From: Gordonia sp049847105
Lineage (GTDB): Bacteria; Actinomycetota; Actinomycetes; Mycobacteriales; Mycobacteriaceae
Assembly (NCBI RefSeq): GCF_049847105.1
Contig: NZ_JBNCNS010000002.1
Location: 930,001 to 994,000, forward strand
Direction of reading: 5' to 3'
DNA length: 64,000 nt
This document shows, one piece after another, positions 49,924 through 60,100 of this stretch. The position numbers and the translations under genes are program-made. Position 1 is the first letter of the stretch. Every line of letters begins with the position of its first letter. The notes under the pieces were generated by a model. That model did not search any database. It was not told the DNA's origin and worked only from the letters and a program-made list of their open reading frames with translations.

Positions 49924-51485
49924 GCCGCGACACGACGACACTCGCGGACTTCCTCGACCTCGCGGCCGACCACCGCGTCGTGCCCGTCACCCGCAAGGTG
50001 CTCGCCGACTCCGAGACACCCTTGTCGGCATACCGGAAGCTCGCCGGCGACCGGGAGGGCACCTTCCTGCTGGAGTCGGCGGAGAACGGCCGTTCGTGGT
50101 CGCGCTGGTCGTTCATCGGCGCGCACTCGCCGTCGGCCCTCACCGTCGTCGACGGTGAGGCCCGCTGGTGGGGAGAAGTCCCCACCGGCGCTCCCGACGG
50201 GGGTGACCCGGTCGAGGCGCTGGCGGAGTCGCTACGCCTGCTGGCCACCGACCCGCTCCCCGACATGCCGCCGCTGACCGGTGGCTTCGTCGGGTTCTTC
50301 GCCTACGACATGGTGCGCCGGCTCGAGCGGCTTCCGGAGACCACGACCGACGATCTGGGACTCCCCGACATGATGATGCTGCTGGCGACCGACCTCGCCG
50401 CGGTCGATCACCACGAGGGCACCATCACCCTGATCGCGAACGCGGTGAACTGGGATGGCTCGTCCGAGCGGGCCGAGCAGGCATACGACGACGCGGTCGC
50501 ACGGCTCGACCGTATGACCGAGGCCCTGGCCGCCCCGTCGCCGTCCACGGTGTCTCATTTCGATCGGCCGACGCCGGAGTACCGGTCGCAGCGGACGCTC
50601 GCGGAGTACAGCGAGATCGTCACCACCCTGGTCGGCGAGATCGAAGCGGGCGAGGCGTTCCAGGTGGTGCCGTCGCAGCGATTCGAGATGGACACCGAGG
50701 CCGATCCGGTCGACGTCTATCGCGTGCTGCGCGCGTCCAATCCGAGTCCGTACATGTATCTCCTACGGATGCCCGGTCACGAAGGCGCCGGCAGCGGTCC
50801 GGTCACCATCGTCGGCAGCAGCCCCGAAGCCCTCGTCACGGTGTCCGACGGAGTGGCCACCACCCATCCCATCGCGGGCACGCGCTGGCGCGGTGCCACC
50901 GAGGAAGAGGACCAGCTCCTCGCCAAGGGCCTGGTGGAGGACGAGAAGGAGAACGCCGAGCATCTGATGCTCGTCGACCTCGGACGCAACGACCTCGGTC
51001 GGGTCTGCCGTCCCGGCACGGTCAAGGTCAGCGATTACCGGCACGTCGAGCGGTACAGCCATGTCATGCACCTCGTTTCGACGGTGTCCGGGACGCTGCG
51101 CGACGACAAGCACGCACTCGACGCGGTCACGGCGTGTTTCCCCGCGGGCACGCTCACCGGCGCCCCGAAGGTGCGTGCGATGGAACTCATCGACCAGCAC
51201 GAGATGACGCGGCGCGGCGTCTACGGCGGGATCGTCGGGTATCTCGATTTCGCCGGCAACGCTGACACCGCGATCGCGATCCGCACGGCGTTGATGTCGG
51301 GTGGGCGTGCCTTCGTACAGGCAGGCGGCGGTGTGGTCGCCGACAGCGAGCCCGAATACGAGTACAACGAGGCGCGCAACAAGGCGACCGCAGTACTCAA
51401 CGCGGTGGCCGCGGCCGGCACCATGCGGCGCGTCGGGTCGGGCGCCGACGACGACGCGGTCACGGTGGAGAGCGGGACCCGATGA
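49920..51485 (+). CDS. trpE: anthranilate synthase component I
   Basis: TrpE makes anthranilate from chorismate with ammonia from TrpG, encoded elsewhere. The 521-residue protein has LLESA near residue 50, the motif of tryptophan feedback binding. Its C-terminal chorismate-binding domain shows DEKENAEHLMLVDLGRNDLGRV and AGTLTGAPKVRAMELID. ATGA overlap with the tautomerase gene. Confidence 0.95.
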   Translation: MSRDTTTLADFLDLAADHRVVPVTRKVLADSETPLSAYRKLAGDREGTFLLESAENGRSWSRWSFIGAHSPSALTVVDGEARWWGEVPTGAPDGGDPVEALAESLRLLATDPLPDMPPLTGGFVGFFAYDMVRRLERLPETTTDDLGLPDMMMLLATDLAAVDHHEGTITLIANAVNWDGSSERAEQAYDDAVARLDRMTEALAAPSPSTVSHFDRPTPEYRSQRTLAEYSEIVTTLVGEIEAGEAFQVVPSQRFEMDTEADPVDVYRVLRASNPSPYMYLLRMPGHEGAGSGPVTIVGSSPEALVTVSDGVATTHPIAGTRWRGATEEEDQLLAKGLVEDEKENAEHLMLVDLGRNDLGRVCRPGTVKVSDYRHVERYSHVMHLVSTVSGTLRDDKHALDAVTACFPAGTLTGAPKVRAMELIDQHEMTRRGVYGGIVGYLDFAGNADTAIAIRTALMSGGRAFVQAGGGVVADSEPEYEYNEARNKATAVLNAVAAAGTMRRVGSGADDDAVTVESGTR

Positions 51486-52291
51486 ACGCGCCGACACCAT
51501 CGAGCACGGACCCGGCGGCCGCCGTGAAGTCGTTCATGCGGCGCCGCCAGATGCTCGCCGCGATCCTGCTGGCACTGGCGGCGCTGGCCTTCTGGTCGGC
51601 GTCGCGACTGGTGTGGTGCCGGGTACTTGCCGCGGACGGTCTCGCCCCCGCACGGGATTTCGACGTCAAGGGCTCGGACTGGAGTCCGTGGCTGACACCG
51701 CTGGCGCTGGTGCTGCTCGCGGCCATCCTCGCGGCGTTCTCGGTGCGTGGGTGGGGTCTACGCGTGATCGCGATACTTGTCGCGGCGGGCGGAGTCCTCG
51801 CTGCCATCCCGGCGATCTCATTGATGACCGGTGGTGCCGACTCCGGCTACGCCGCCGACGCCGCCAACCTTCCCGGCCGTTTCCAGGTACTCCTGATCAC
51901 CACCAATTCCTGGGCGGCGGTGGTCGCGCTGGCGGGCACCGTGTGCGCTGTTCTCGCCGGTGTGCTCCTGCTCCGGGTGGCCGGTGGGGCCGGGATGTCG
52001 TCGAAGTACAAGAGTCCGGGCGCGCGGCGAGCGGACCTGGAACGCCAGATCTTCGCCGAGCACGAGCGCGCCAACGGCGCCGCAACCGGCACCGCGGCCA
52101 CCGGTGACGCCGCGTCCGAGGACGCCGCGCGGGGGGACGAGCGTAACGAAGGACCCGCCGCGAACGAACGCATGATGTGGGACGCACTCGACACCGGGAT
52201 CGATCCCACCGATGTCCCGGACACCCCTGCGGACGACGGCCGTGAGCGACCAACCCGGCCACAGGACGATCCGGGCACCGGTCTACCCTGA
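51482..52291 (+). CDS. tryptophan-cluster membrane protein (TIGR02234 type)
   Basis: This 269-residue protein has four predicted membrane segments (about 20-40, 68-86, 91-112 and 138-160). A charged, probably disordered C-terminal tail of about 90 residues follows. It corresponds to Rv1610, between trpE and trpC in M. tuberculosis. Function unknown. ATGA overlap with trpE. Confidence 0.82.
   Translation: MNAPTPSSTDPAAAVKSFMRRRQMLAAILLALAALAFWSASRLVWCRVLAADGLAPARDFDVKGSDWSPWLTPLALVLLAAILAAFSVRGWGLRVIAILVAAGGVLAAIPAISLMTGGADSGYAADAANLPGRFQVLLITTNSWAAVVALAGTVCAVLAGVLLLRVAGGAGMSSKYKSPGARRADLERQIFAEHERANGAATGTAATGDAASEDAARGDERNEGPAANERMMWDALDTGIDPTDVPDTPADDGRERPTRPQDDPGTGLP
52284..52289 (+). promoter_or_regulatory. 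possible internal promoter before trpC
   Basis: TACCCT lies at the very end of the membrane protein gene, 42 bases before trpC. It could start a trpCBA transcript. Confidence 0.3.
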
Positions 52292-52325
52292 GAACACACG
52301 AACATCGAAAGGGGGCCCACACGTC

Positions 52326-53144
<819 letters not shown>

Positions 53145-53189
53145 CGGCCATTTCCGCCCGCTGACCCTGAGAGCCGACGACAAGAGACC

Positions 53190-54506
53190 GTGAGCGCGAA
53201 TACCGATTCTCCCAACGTTCCCTACCCGGCCATGAGTGTCGGGCTCACCACGCGGACATCGATCGAGCCGGACGAGAGCGGCCACTTCGGCGTCTACGGC
53301 GGACGACATGTCCCCGAGGCGTTGATGGCGGTGATCGACGAGGTCACCACGACGTACCAGAAACTGCGCAGCGACGACGACTACCTCGCCGAGCTCGACC
53401 GGTTGCAGCGGGACTACACCGGACGCCCGTCGCCGCTGTATGAAGCGGCGCGACTTCGTGAGGCCGCCGGCGGCGCAAGGCTTTTCCTCAAGCGTGAGGA
53501 TCTGAACCACACCGGCTCGCACAAGATCAACAACGTGCTGGGGCAGGCATTGCTGGCGCAGCGGATGGGCAAGTCGCGGGTGATCGCCGAGACCGGCGCC
53601 GGTCAGCACGGCGTCGCCACCGCGACCGCCTGCGCGTTGCTCGGTCTCGAATGCGTGGTCTACATGGGCCGGGTCGACACCGATCGGCAGGCCCTGAACG
53701 TGGCCCGGATGCGGCTCCTCGGCGCCGAGGTCATCGCTGTCGACAACGGTTCGGCGACCCTCAAGGACGCCATCAACGAGGCGATGCGTGACTGGGTGAC
53801 CAACGCGCACAACACTTATTACTGTTTCGGCACGGCGGCCGGGCCGCATCCGTTCCCGGCGATGGTGCGCGATTTTCAGCGTGTCGTCGGGTTGGAGGCG
53901 CGCGCCCAGATCCAAGAGCAGGTCGGTCGCCTGCCGGACGCCGTGGTCGCGTGCGTCGGTGGCGGATCCAACGCGATCGGGATCTTCCATCCGTTCATCG
54001 ACGATGCGGGGGTGAGACTCGTCGGGTACGAGGCCGCCGGCGACGGCGTCGAGACGGGCCGGCATGCCGCGACCTTCACGGGCGGCACACCGGGCGCCTT
54101 CCAGGGCGCCTACTCCTACCTCTTGCAGGACGAGGACGGGCAGACCATCGAATCGCATTCGATCTCTGCCGGTCTGGACTATCCCGGTGTCGGTCCCGAA
54201 CACGCGTATCTGAAGGACATCGGCCGCGCTGATTACCAGCCGATCACCGACACCGAGGCGATGGACGCGCTCGCGCTGCTGAGCCGTCGCGAGGGCATCA
54301 TCCCGGCCATCGAGTCCGCGCATGCCGTTGCGGGCGCGCTCAAACTCGGCCGGGAGCTCGGTGGCGGCGCGATCATCGTCGTGAGCCTGTCCGGTCGTGG
54401 TGACAAGGATGTCGACACCGCCGCGGAATGGTTCCACCTGTTCGACAAGCCACCATCACAGGACGAGGCAGCGGCAGGCGGCGAACAGACGGGGGAGACG
54501 GTATGA
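53190..54506 (+). CDS. trpB: tryptophan synthase subunit beta
   Basis: TrpB joins indole and serine. The 438-residue PLP enzyme has GRHVPEALM near the start, the Schiff-base lysine in HTGSHKINN and GGGSNAIG for phosphate binding. The GTG start is the usual one for the family length. ATGA overlap with trpA. Confidence 0.96.
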   Translation: MSANTDSPNVPYPAMSVGLTTRTSIEPDESGHFGVYGGRHVPEALMAVIDEVTTTYQKLRSDDDYLAELDRLQRDYTGRPSPLYEAARLREAAGGARLFLKREDLNHTGSHKINNVLGQALLAQRMGKSRVIAETGAGQHGVATATACALLGLECVVYMGRVDTDRQALNVARMRLLGAEVIAVDNGSATLKDAINEAMRDWVTNAHNTYYCFGTAAGPHPFPAMVRDFQRVVGLEARAQIQEQVGRLPDAVVACVGGGSNAIGIFHPFIDDAGVRLVGYEAAGDGVETGRHAATFTGGTPGAFQGAYSYLLQDEDGQTIESHSISAGLDYPGVGPEHAYLKDIGRADYQPITDTEAMDALALLSRREGIIPAIESAHAVAGALKLGRELGGGAIIVVSLSGRGDKDVDTAAEWFHLFDKPPSQDEAAAGGEQTGETV

Positions 54507-55351
54507 GTGCCCAGGAATCAGCCGCCGTGACCCACACCGCGCCGTCGAAGCTCGGCCCCACCTTCGCCCGATGCCGCGACGAGGGTCGCAGCGCACTGAT
54601 CGGATACCTACCCGTCGGTTACCCCACGGTCGAGAAGTCGGTGGCGTACTTCCGGACGATGGTCGAGGCCGGCTGCGACATCATCGAGGTCGGCGTGCCG
54701 TACTCCGATCCGGTGATGGACGGACCCACCATCCAGGAGGCCGCCGACGTGGCTCTGACCAACGGTGTGCGGGTCCGCGACGTCTTCACCGCCGTGGAGG
54801 CGATCTCCGCGGCGGGTGGACAGGCCGTCGTGATGAGCTACTGGAACCCGGTGCTGCAGTACGGGGTCGATCGGTTCGCGCAGGATCTGGCGAACGCCGG
54901 TGGTGCCGGCCTGATCACCCCGAATCTGATTCCCGAGGAGGGTGCCGCCTGGGAGGCCGCGTCCGACGCGCATGGCCTCGACCGCATCTATCTCGTCGCG
55001 CCGTCATCGACCGCCGAACGATTGGCTCTCACCGTCGATGCATCGCGCGGGTTCGTCTACGCCGCGTCGACGATGGGCGTCACGGGAGCCCGCGACGCGG
55101 TGTCCGACGCAGCGCCGGAGCTCTGTGCGCGGGTGCGGGCACACTCGGACATCCCGATCGGCGTCGGTCTGGGCGTTCGCAGCGGTGCGCAGGCTGCCGA
55201 GATCGCGAGTTATGCCGACGGCGTGATCGTGGGCTCGGCGCTGGTGTCGGCGGCCAAGGTGGGCACGAGCGAGCTCGCGGCGCTGGTCGGCGAACTCGCC
55301 GAGGGCGTCCGTGCGGCGACCTCGGCCGGCTCGGCTGCACGCGGCGCGTAG
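54503..55351 (+). CDS. trpA: tryptophan synthase subunit alpha
   Basis: TrpA cleaves indole-3-glycerol phosphate and passes indole to TrpB. The 282-residue barrel protein keeps DIIEVGVPYSDPVMDGPTIQ with the catalytic Asp, a catalytic Glu in that region, and GVGLGVRSGAQA near the C-terminus. It is the last gene of the trp cluster. Confidence 0.95.
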   Translation: MSAQESAAVTHTAPSKLGPTFARCRDEGRSALIGYLPVGYPTVEKSVAYFRTMVEAGCDIIEVGVPYSDPVMDGPTIQEAADVALTNGVRVRDVFTAVEAISAAGGQAVVMSYWNPVLQYGVDRFAQDLANAGGAGLITPNLIPEEGAAWEAASDAHGLDRIYLVAPSSTAERLALTVDASRGFVYAASTMGVTGARDAVSDAAPELCARVRAHSDIPIGVGLGVRSGAQAAEIASYADGVIVGSALVSAAKVGTSELAALVGELAEGVRAATSAGSAARGA

Positions 55352-55392
55352 GCGTCCCACTGCCGGTCCACGGTCCGGATCGGTCGGTCGGT

Positions 55393-55404
55393 TAGGGTGG
55401 CAGC
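55393..55404 (+). promoter_or_regulatory. leaderless -10 element of lgt
   Basis: TAGGGT (55393-55398), six bases, then GTG at 55405. This supports the upstream start rather than the ATG at 55468. Confidence 0.45.
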
Positions 55405-56889
55405 GTGACGGTGCCGACACCCCTTGCTGGGCCGACAACTTTCGACGGGACTGGATCCGCAGGATCGATGGTCCTGGCCTACCTCCCGAGCCCGCCGGAG
55501 GGCGTCTGGCACCTGGGACCGGTTCCGCTGCGCGCATACGCCCTCTGCATCATCGTCGGGATCATCGTCGCGGTCTGGTGGGGCAATCGGCGCTGGAAGG
55601 CCAGAGGCGGACAAGAGGGCGAGGTCCTCGACGTCGCGATCTGGGCCGTGCCGTTCGGACTCGTCGGTGGACGGCTCTACCACGTGGCCACCGACTGGCA
55701 GACCTACTTCGGCGACGGCCCGAAGGAGCCGATCGACGCACTGAAGATCTGGGATGGCGGCCTGGGCATCTGGGGTGCTGTACTGCTCGGCGCGCTCGGT
55801 GCCTGGATCGGGGCGCGACGACACGGCATCAGGCTGCCGGCGTTCGGTGACGCGCTCGCCCCGGCAATCCTGCTGGCCCAAGCCATCGGTCGCCTCGGGA
55901 ACTACTTCAACCAGGAGCTCTACGGTCGCGAGACGACCGTGCCGTGGGGTCTGAAGATCTACGAGCGTGTCGACGCGAACGGGGTCGCCGACCCCGGTCT
56001 GATCAGCGGCACATCCAACGGGCATGTGGTTGCGATCGTGCATCCGACGTTCCTCTACGAACTACTGTGGAACGTTCTGGTGGTGATTCTGCTCGTCGTC
56101 GTCGACCGGCGTTTCCGAATCGGTCACGGACGACTGTTCGCCCTCTATGTGGCGGGCTACTGCGTCGGCCGCTTCGGCGTCGAACTGATGCGATCCGATC
56201 CGGCCACCCACATCTTCGGAACCCGGATCAACGTGTTCACCGCGGTGCTGGTGTTCGCCTGTGCGGCAGCCTACTTCGTCCTCGCACCACGGGGTCGTGA
56301 GCAGGGGCTGGAGATCTATCACCCGCAACGGGCCGAAGAACTCGAGGAGCTCGGGGTCGCCGGTTACGTCGATGACCGCTACGACGCCGACACCGCCGAC
56401 ACCGATGACACCGATGAGGATCGCGACACCGACGCGGGCACGAGACGTGGCAGGGCGGCCCGGCGTGTGGACACCGACGAGGCCGCCGACAGTCCCTCCG
56501 AGGCCGCACTCGCGGCCGCGATCGCCCGGCACACGCCCCGGACCGACGACGGGGAGCCGCTCACCGCGGAGTCCTCGACCGACGACTGGGTGCTCGAATC
56601 GGAGATCGACGACACCGCCGACAGCAACCCTGATGTCGTCGACAGCACCCCCGATGACGCCGACGGCACCGCGGATGTCGTCGACGGCACCCCGGATGTC
56701 GCCGACGGCACCGCGGATGTCGCCGACAGCAACCCGGATGACGTCGACAGCAACCCGGATGACCTCGACAGCACCCCGGATGTCGCCGACGGCACCCCGG
56801 ATGTCGTCGACAGCAGCCCCGATGTCGCCGACCGCAACTCGGATGTCGCCGACACCACCGACCCCGACGAGCACCCCGAACACCACTAG
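55405..56889 (+). CDS. lgt: prolipoprotein diacylglyceryl transferase with a repetitive acidic tail
   Basis: Lgt adds diacylglycerol to the lipobox Cys of prolipoproteins, the step before LspA. The 494-residue protein has seven predicted membrane segments in residues 25-300 and the family signature GRLGNYFNQELYGRET near residue 163. The last 190 residues are acidic and disordered. They include about 84 residues of DVADSNP-like seven-residue repeats coded by a 21-bp tandem repeat. Other mycobacterial Lgt proteins have a variable C-terminal extension too. A second start at 55468 is possible. Confidence 0.94.
   Translation: MTVPTPLAGPTTFDGTGSAGSMVLAYLPSPPEGVWHLGPVPLRAYALCIIVGIIVAVWWGNRRWKARGGQEGEVLDVAIWAVPFGLVGGRLYHVATDWQTYFGDGPKEPIDALKIWDGGLGIWGAVLLGALGAWIGARRHGIRLPAFGDALAPAILLAQAIGRLGNYFNQELYGRETTVPWGLKIYERVDANGVADPGLISGTSNGHVVAIVHPTFLYELLWNVLVVILLVVVDRRFRIGHGRLFALYVAGYCVGRFGVELMRSDPATHIFGTRINVFTAVLVFACAAAYFVLAPRGREQGLEIYHPQRAEELEELGVAGYVDDRYDADTADTDDTDEDRDTDAGTRRGRAARRVDTDEAADSPSEAALAAAIARHTPRTDDGEPLTAESSTDDWVLESEIDDTADSNPDVVDSTPDDADGTADVVDGTPDVADGTADVADSNPDDVDSNPDDLDSTPDVADGTPDVVDSSPDVADRNSDVADTTDPDEHPEHH
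56617..56868. repeat. 21-bp tandem repeat, twelve units, in the lgt 3' end
   Basis: Twelve 21-base units with cores such as GCCGACAGCAACC and GTCGACGGCACC run from 56617 to 56868. They are translated in frame as ADSNPDV and variants. The most conserved units share their core with the arrays at 7518 and 34192. Confidence 0.9.
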
Positions 56890-56977
56890 CCAAGGCATCG
56901 ACACTCCCGTCACGCGGATCACACCCGTTCCGGTGCTGATCACAGCGGAGTAGGCGGCACCCTCGGATTTGGTCCGA

Positions 56978-56992
56978 TAGAGTGAAGCTTCA
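56978..56992 (+). promoter_or_regulatory. gltB promoter and palindrome
   Basis: TAGAGT (56978-56983) is a -10 candidate. The palindrome TGAAGCTTCA (56983-56992) overlaps its last base, so a regulator could bind at the transcription start. The leader to the gltB start would be about 118 bases. I see no riboswitch in it. Confidence 0.4.
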
Positions 56993-57108
56993 CGATGATC
57001 GGGCTCAGCCCATCGAACCCGATCACCGCATAACTGCTCCACGGGCCAGCGCTGTCCCTGAGGACATCGAGCATTGCGATTCGTCACCGAGTCGAGTGGA
57101 GGTTCGAG

Positions 57109-60100
57109 ATGTTGTTTTCCGCGCTCCCGGCCAAGCAGGGCCTGTACGACCCAGAGGCCGAAGTCGATTCGTGCGGTGTCGCGATGGTGGCCGATGTCTA
57201 CGGCCGACGTTCCCACTCGATCGTCGCCGACGGGTTGCTGGCGCTCGAGAACCTCGAACACCGCGGTGCCGCCGGCGCCGAGGTCAACAGTGGTGACGGT
57301 GCGGGCATCCTCATCCAACTCCCCGATGCATTGCTCCGCGCGGTGACCGATTTCGACCTTCCCGCACCGACCACGGTTGGTGACAACACCTACGCGGCTG
57401 GTGTCTGCTTCCTGCCGGTCGATCCCGTCCTGCGCGAGCGCGCCATCGAACGGGTGAGTGCGCTGGCGGACGCCGAGGGCGTCACGATCCTGGGATGGCG
57501 TGAGTTGCCGGTCGACGCCGAGCGCGCGGACATCGGCGAGACCGCGATCGGCTGTATGCCGTACATGATGCAGCTGTTCGTCACCGTCGATCCGTCTGCC
57601 GGAGCGAAGCGGATCGGCGGCCTCGAACTCGATCGCTTCATCTACCCGTTCCGGAAGCAGGCCGAGCGGGTCACTCCGGAGATCGACAAGGCAGGGACGG
57701 GAATCTACTTCCCGTCGCTGTCGAGCCGCACCATGGTCTACAAGGGCATGCTGACGACGATGCAGTTGCCGCTGTACTACGACGACCTGCGTGACGAGCG
57801 GTGCCACAGCGCGATCGCCATCGTGCACTCCCGGTTCTCGACCAACACGTTCCCGTCGTGGCCACTGGCCCACCCCTTCCGATTCGTCGCCCACAACGGG
57901 GAGATCAACACCGTTCGGGGCAACCGCAACAGGATGCGCGCACGTGAGGCGCTGCTCGAGACCGACCTCATCCCCGGGGACCTGAAGCGCGCCTTCCCGA
58001 TCTGCACACCGGAGGCATCGGATTCCGCCTCGCTCGACGAGGTCCTCGAACTCTTGCACCTCGGCGGCCGCAGCGTTCCGCACGCGGTGATGATGATGGT
58101 CCCCGAGGCGTGGGAGAACGTGCCGGACATGGACTCGAAGCGCCACGCGTTCCTGCAGTTCAACGGATCGCTGATGGAGGCCTGGGACGGCCCGGCCTGC
58201 GTCACCTTCACCGACGGCACGGTCGTCGGAGCCGTGCTCGACCGCAACGGGCTCAGGCCGGGACGCTGGTGGCAGACCCGCGACGGCCGCGTGATCCTCG
58301 CGTCGGAGGCCGGGGTGCTGGACGTACCCGTCGACGACGTCATCTCGAAGGGCAGGCTCGAACCGGGCCGGATGTTCCTCGTGGACACCGAGCAGGGCAG
58401 GATCATCCCGGACGAGGAGATCAAGGGCGACCTGATCGGCGCCGAGCCCTACGACGAGTGGCTCCATGCGGGTCTGCTCGACATCGCGACCCTGCCGAAC
58501 CGGTCGGTCTACAAACCGAATCACGACACCGTCGTCCGACGACAGGTCTCGTTCGGCTACACCGAGGAGGACATGCGGGTACTCCTCACGCCGATGGCCG
58601 CATCGGGCTACGAACCTCTCGGATCGATGGGTACCGACACTCCGGTTGCCGTGCTGTCCAAGCGGTCCCGACTGCTCTACGACTACTTCGTCGAGCTGTT
58701 CGCGCAGGTCACCAATCCGCCGCTGGACGCCATCCGCGAAGAGATCGTCACGTCGATGGCGCGCGTGATGGGTCCCGAACAGAATCTCCTGAACCCCACC
58801 GCTGCGTCGTGCCGGCAGATCCTGCTGCATTGGCCGGTCATCGACAACGACGACCTCGCCAAGCTCGTCCACATCAACGACGACGGCGACAATCCGGGGT
58901 TGTCGGCCAAGGTGCTGCACGGTCTCTACGAGGTGGCCGACGGCGGCATGGGTCTGCGGGCCGCGCTCGACGACCTCCGGATGCGGGCGAGCCAGGCGAT
59001 CGCCGAGGGGCACACCACGCTGGTGATCTCCGACCGGCGGACCGATCGTGATCATGCGCCGATACCGTCGCTGCTCGCGACGTCGGCGGTGCACCATCAC
59101 CTCGTCCGAACCAAGGAACGCACCAAGGTCGCGCTGGTGGTGGAGTCGGGTGACGCCCGCGAGGTTCACCACATCGCCCTGCTGATCGGCTTCGGTGCGG
59201 CCGGCGTCAACCCGTACCTTGCGCTCGAGTCGATCGACGACCTGATCGCGGAGGGTGAACTCACCGGAGTCCCGTCGTCCAAGGCCAGTCGGAACTACCT
59301 CGAGGCGCTGGGTAAGGGCGTGCTCAAAGTCATGAGCAAGATGGGGATCTCGACGATCAGCTCGTACACCGGCGCACAGGCCTTCGAGGCGGTCGGACTG
59401 TCGTCGGAGGTCGTCAAGGAGTACTTCACGCGGACCGTCTCCCGGATCGAAGGTGTCGGGCTCGACGAACTCGCCGAGGAGGTCCGGATTCGGCACCATC
59501 GCGCGTTCCCGGAGAACCCGACAGAGCAGGTGTACCGGCGTCTCGAGGTAGGCGGCGAATACCAGTACCGCCGTGAGGGCGAATTGCATCTGTTCACGCC
59601 CGAGACGATCTTCCTGCTCCAACACGCGACGAGAACCGGTCAGGCCGAGGTCTTTCAGAAGTACTCGGACGAGGTCGACAAGCTGTCGCGCGAGGGGGGC
59701 ACGCTACGCGGACTGTTCGATTTCGACCTGGCCGCACGCGATCCCATCCCGCTCGACGAGGTGGAACCGGTCGAGACGATCATGACGCGGTTCAACACGG
59801 GAGCGATGAGCTACGGGTCCATCTCGGCCGAGGCCCACGAGACCATCGCCATCGCGATGAATCGGATCGGCGGCCGCTCCAACTCGGGTGAGGGCGGCGA
59901 AGATGTCGATCGACTCTACGATCCGGAACGGCGCAGCGCAGTCAAGCAGGTGGCCTCCGGTCGTTTCGGGGTCACCAGCGACTACCTGATCAACGCGACC
60001 GACATCCAGATCAAGATGGCGCAAGGGGCCAAACCCGGTGAGGGAGGCCAGCTCCCGGCGTACAAGGTGTACCCGTGGATCGCCAAGACGCGGCATTCCA

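Noticed and set aside
56890..57108. Riboswitch or attenuator before gltB
   Set aside because: The 219-base spacer has a promoter and a short palindrome but no conserved riboswitch core or terminator/antiterminator pair that I can see.
56062..59625. 1187-codon open frame on the minus strand opposite lgt and gltB
   Set aside because: It is the antisense shadow of two well-supported genes in high-GC DNA; the product is low-complexity, rich in Arg, Asp, Val and Gly, with no recognisable domain.
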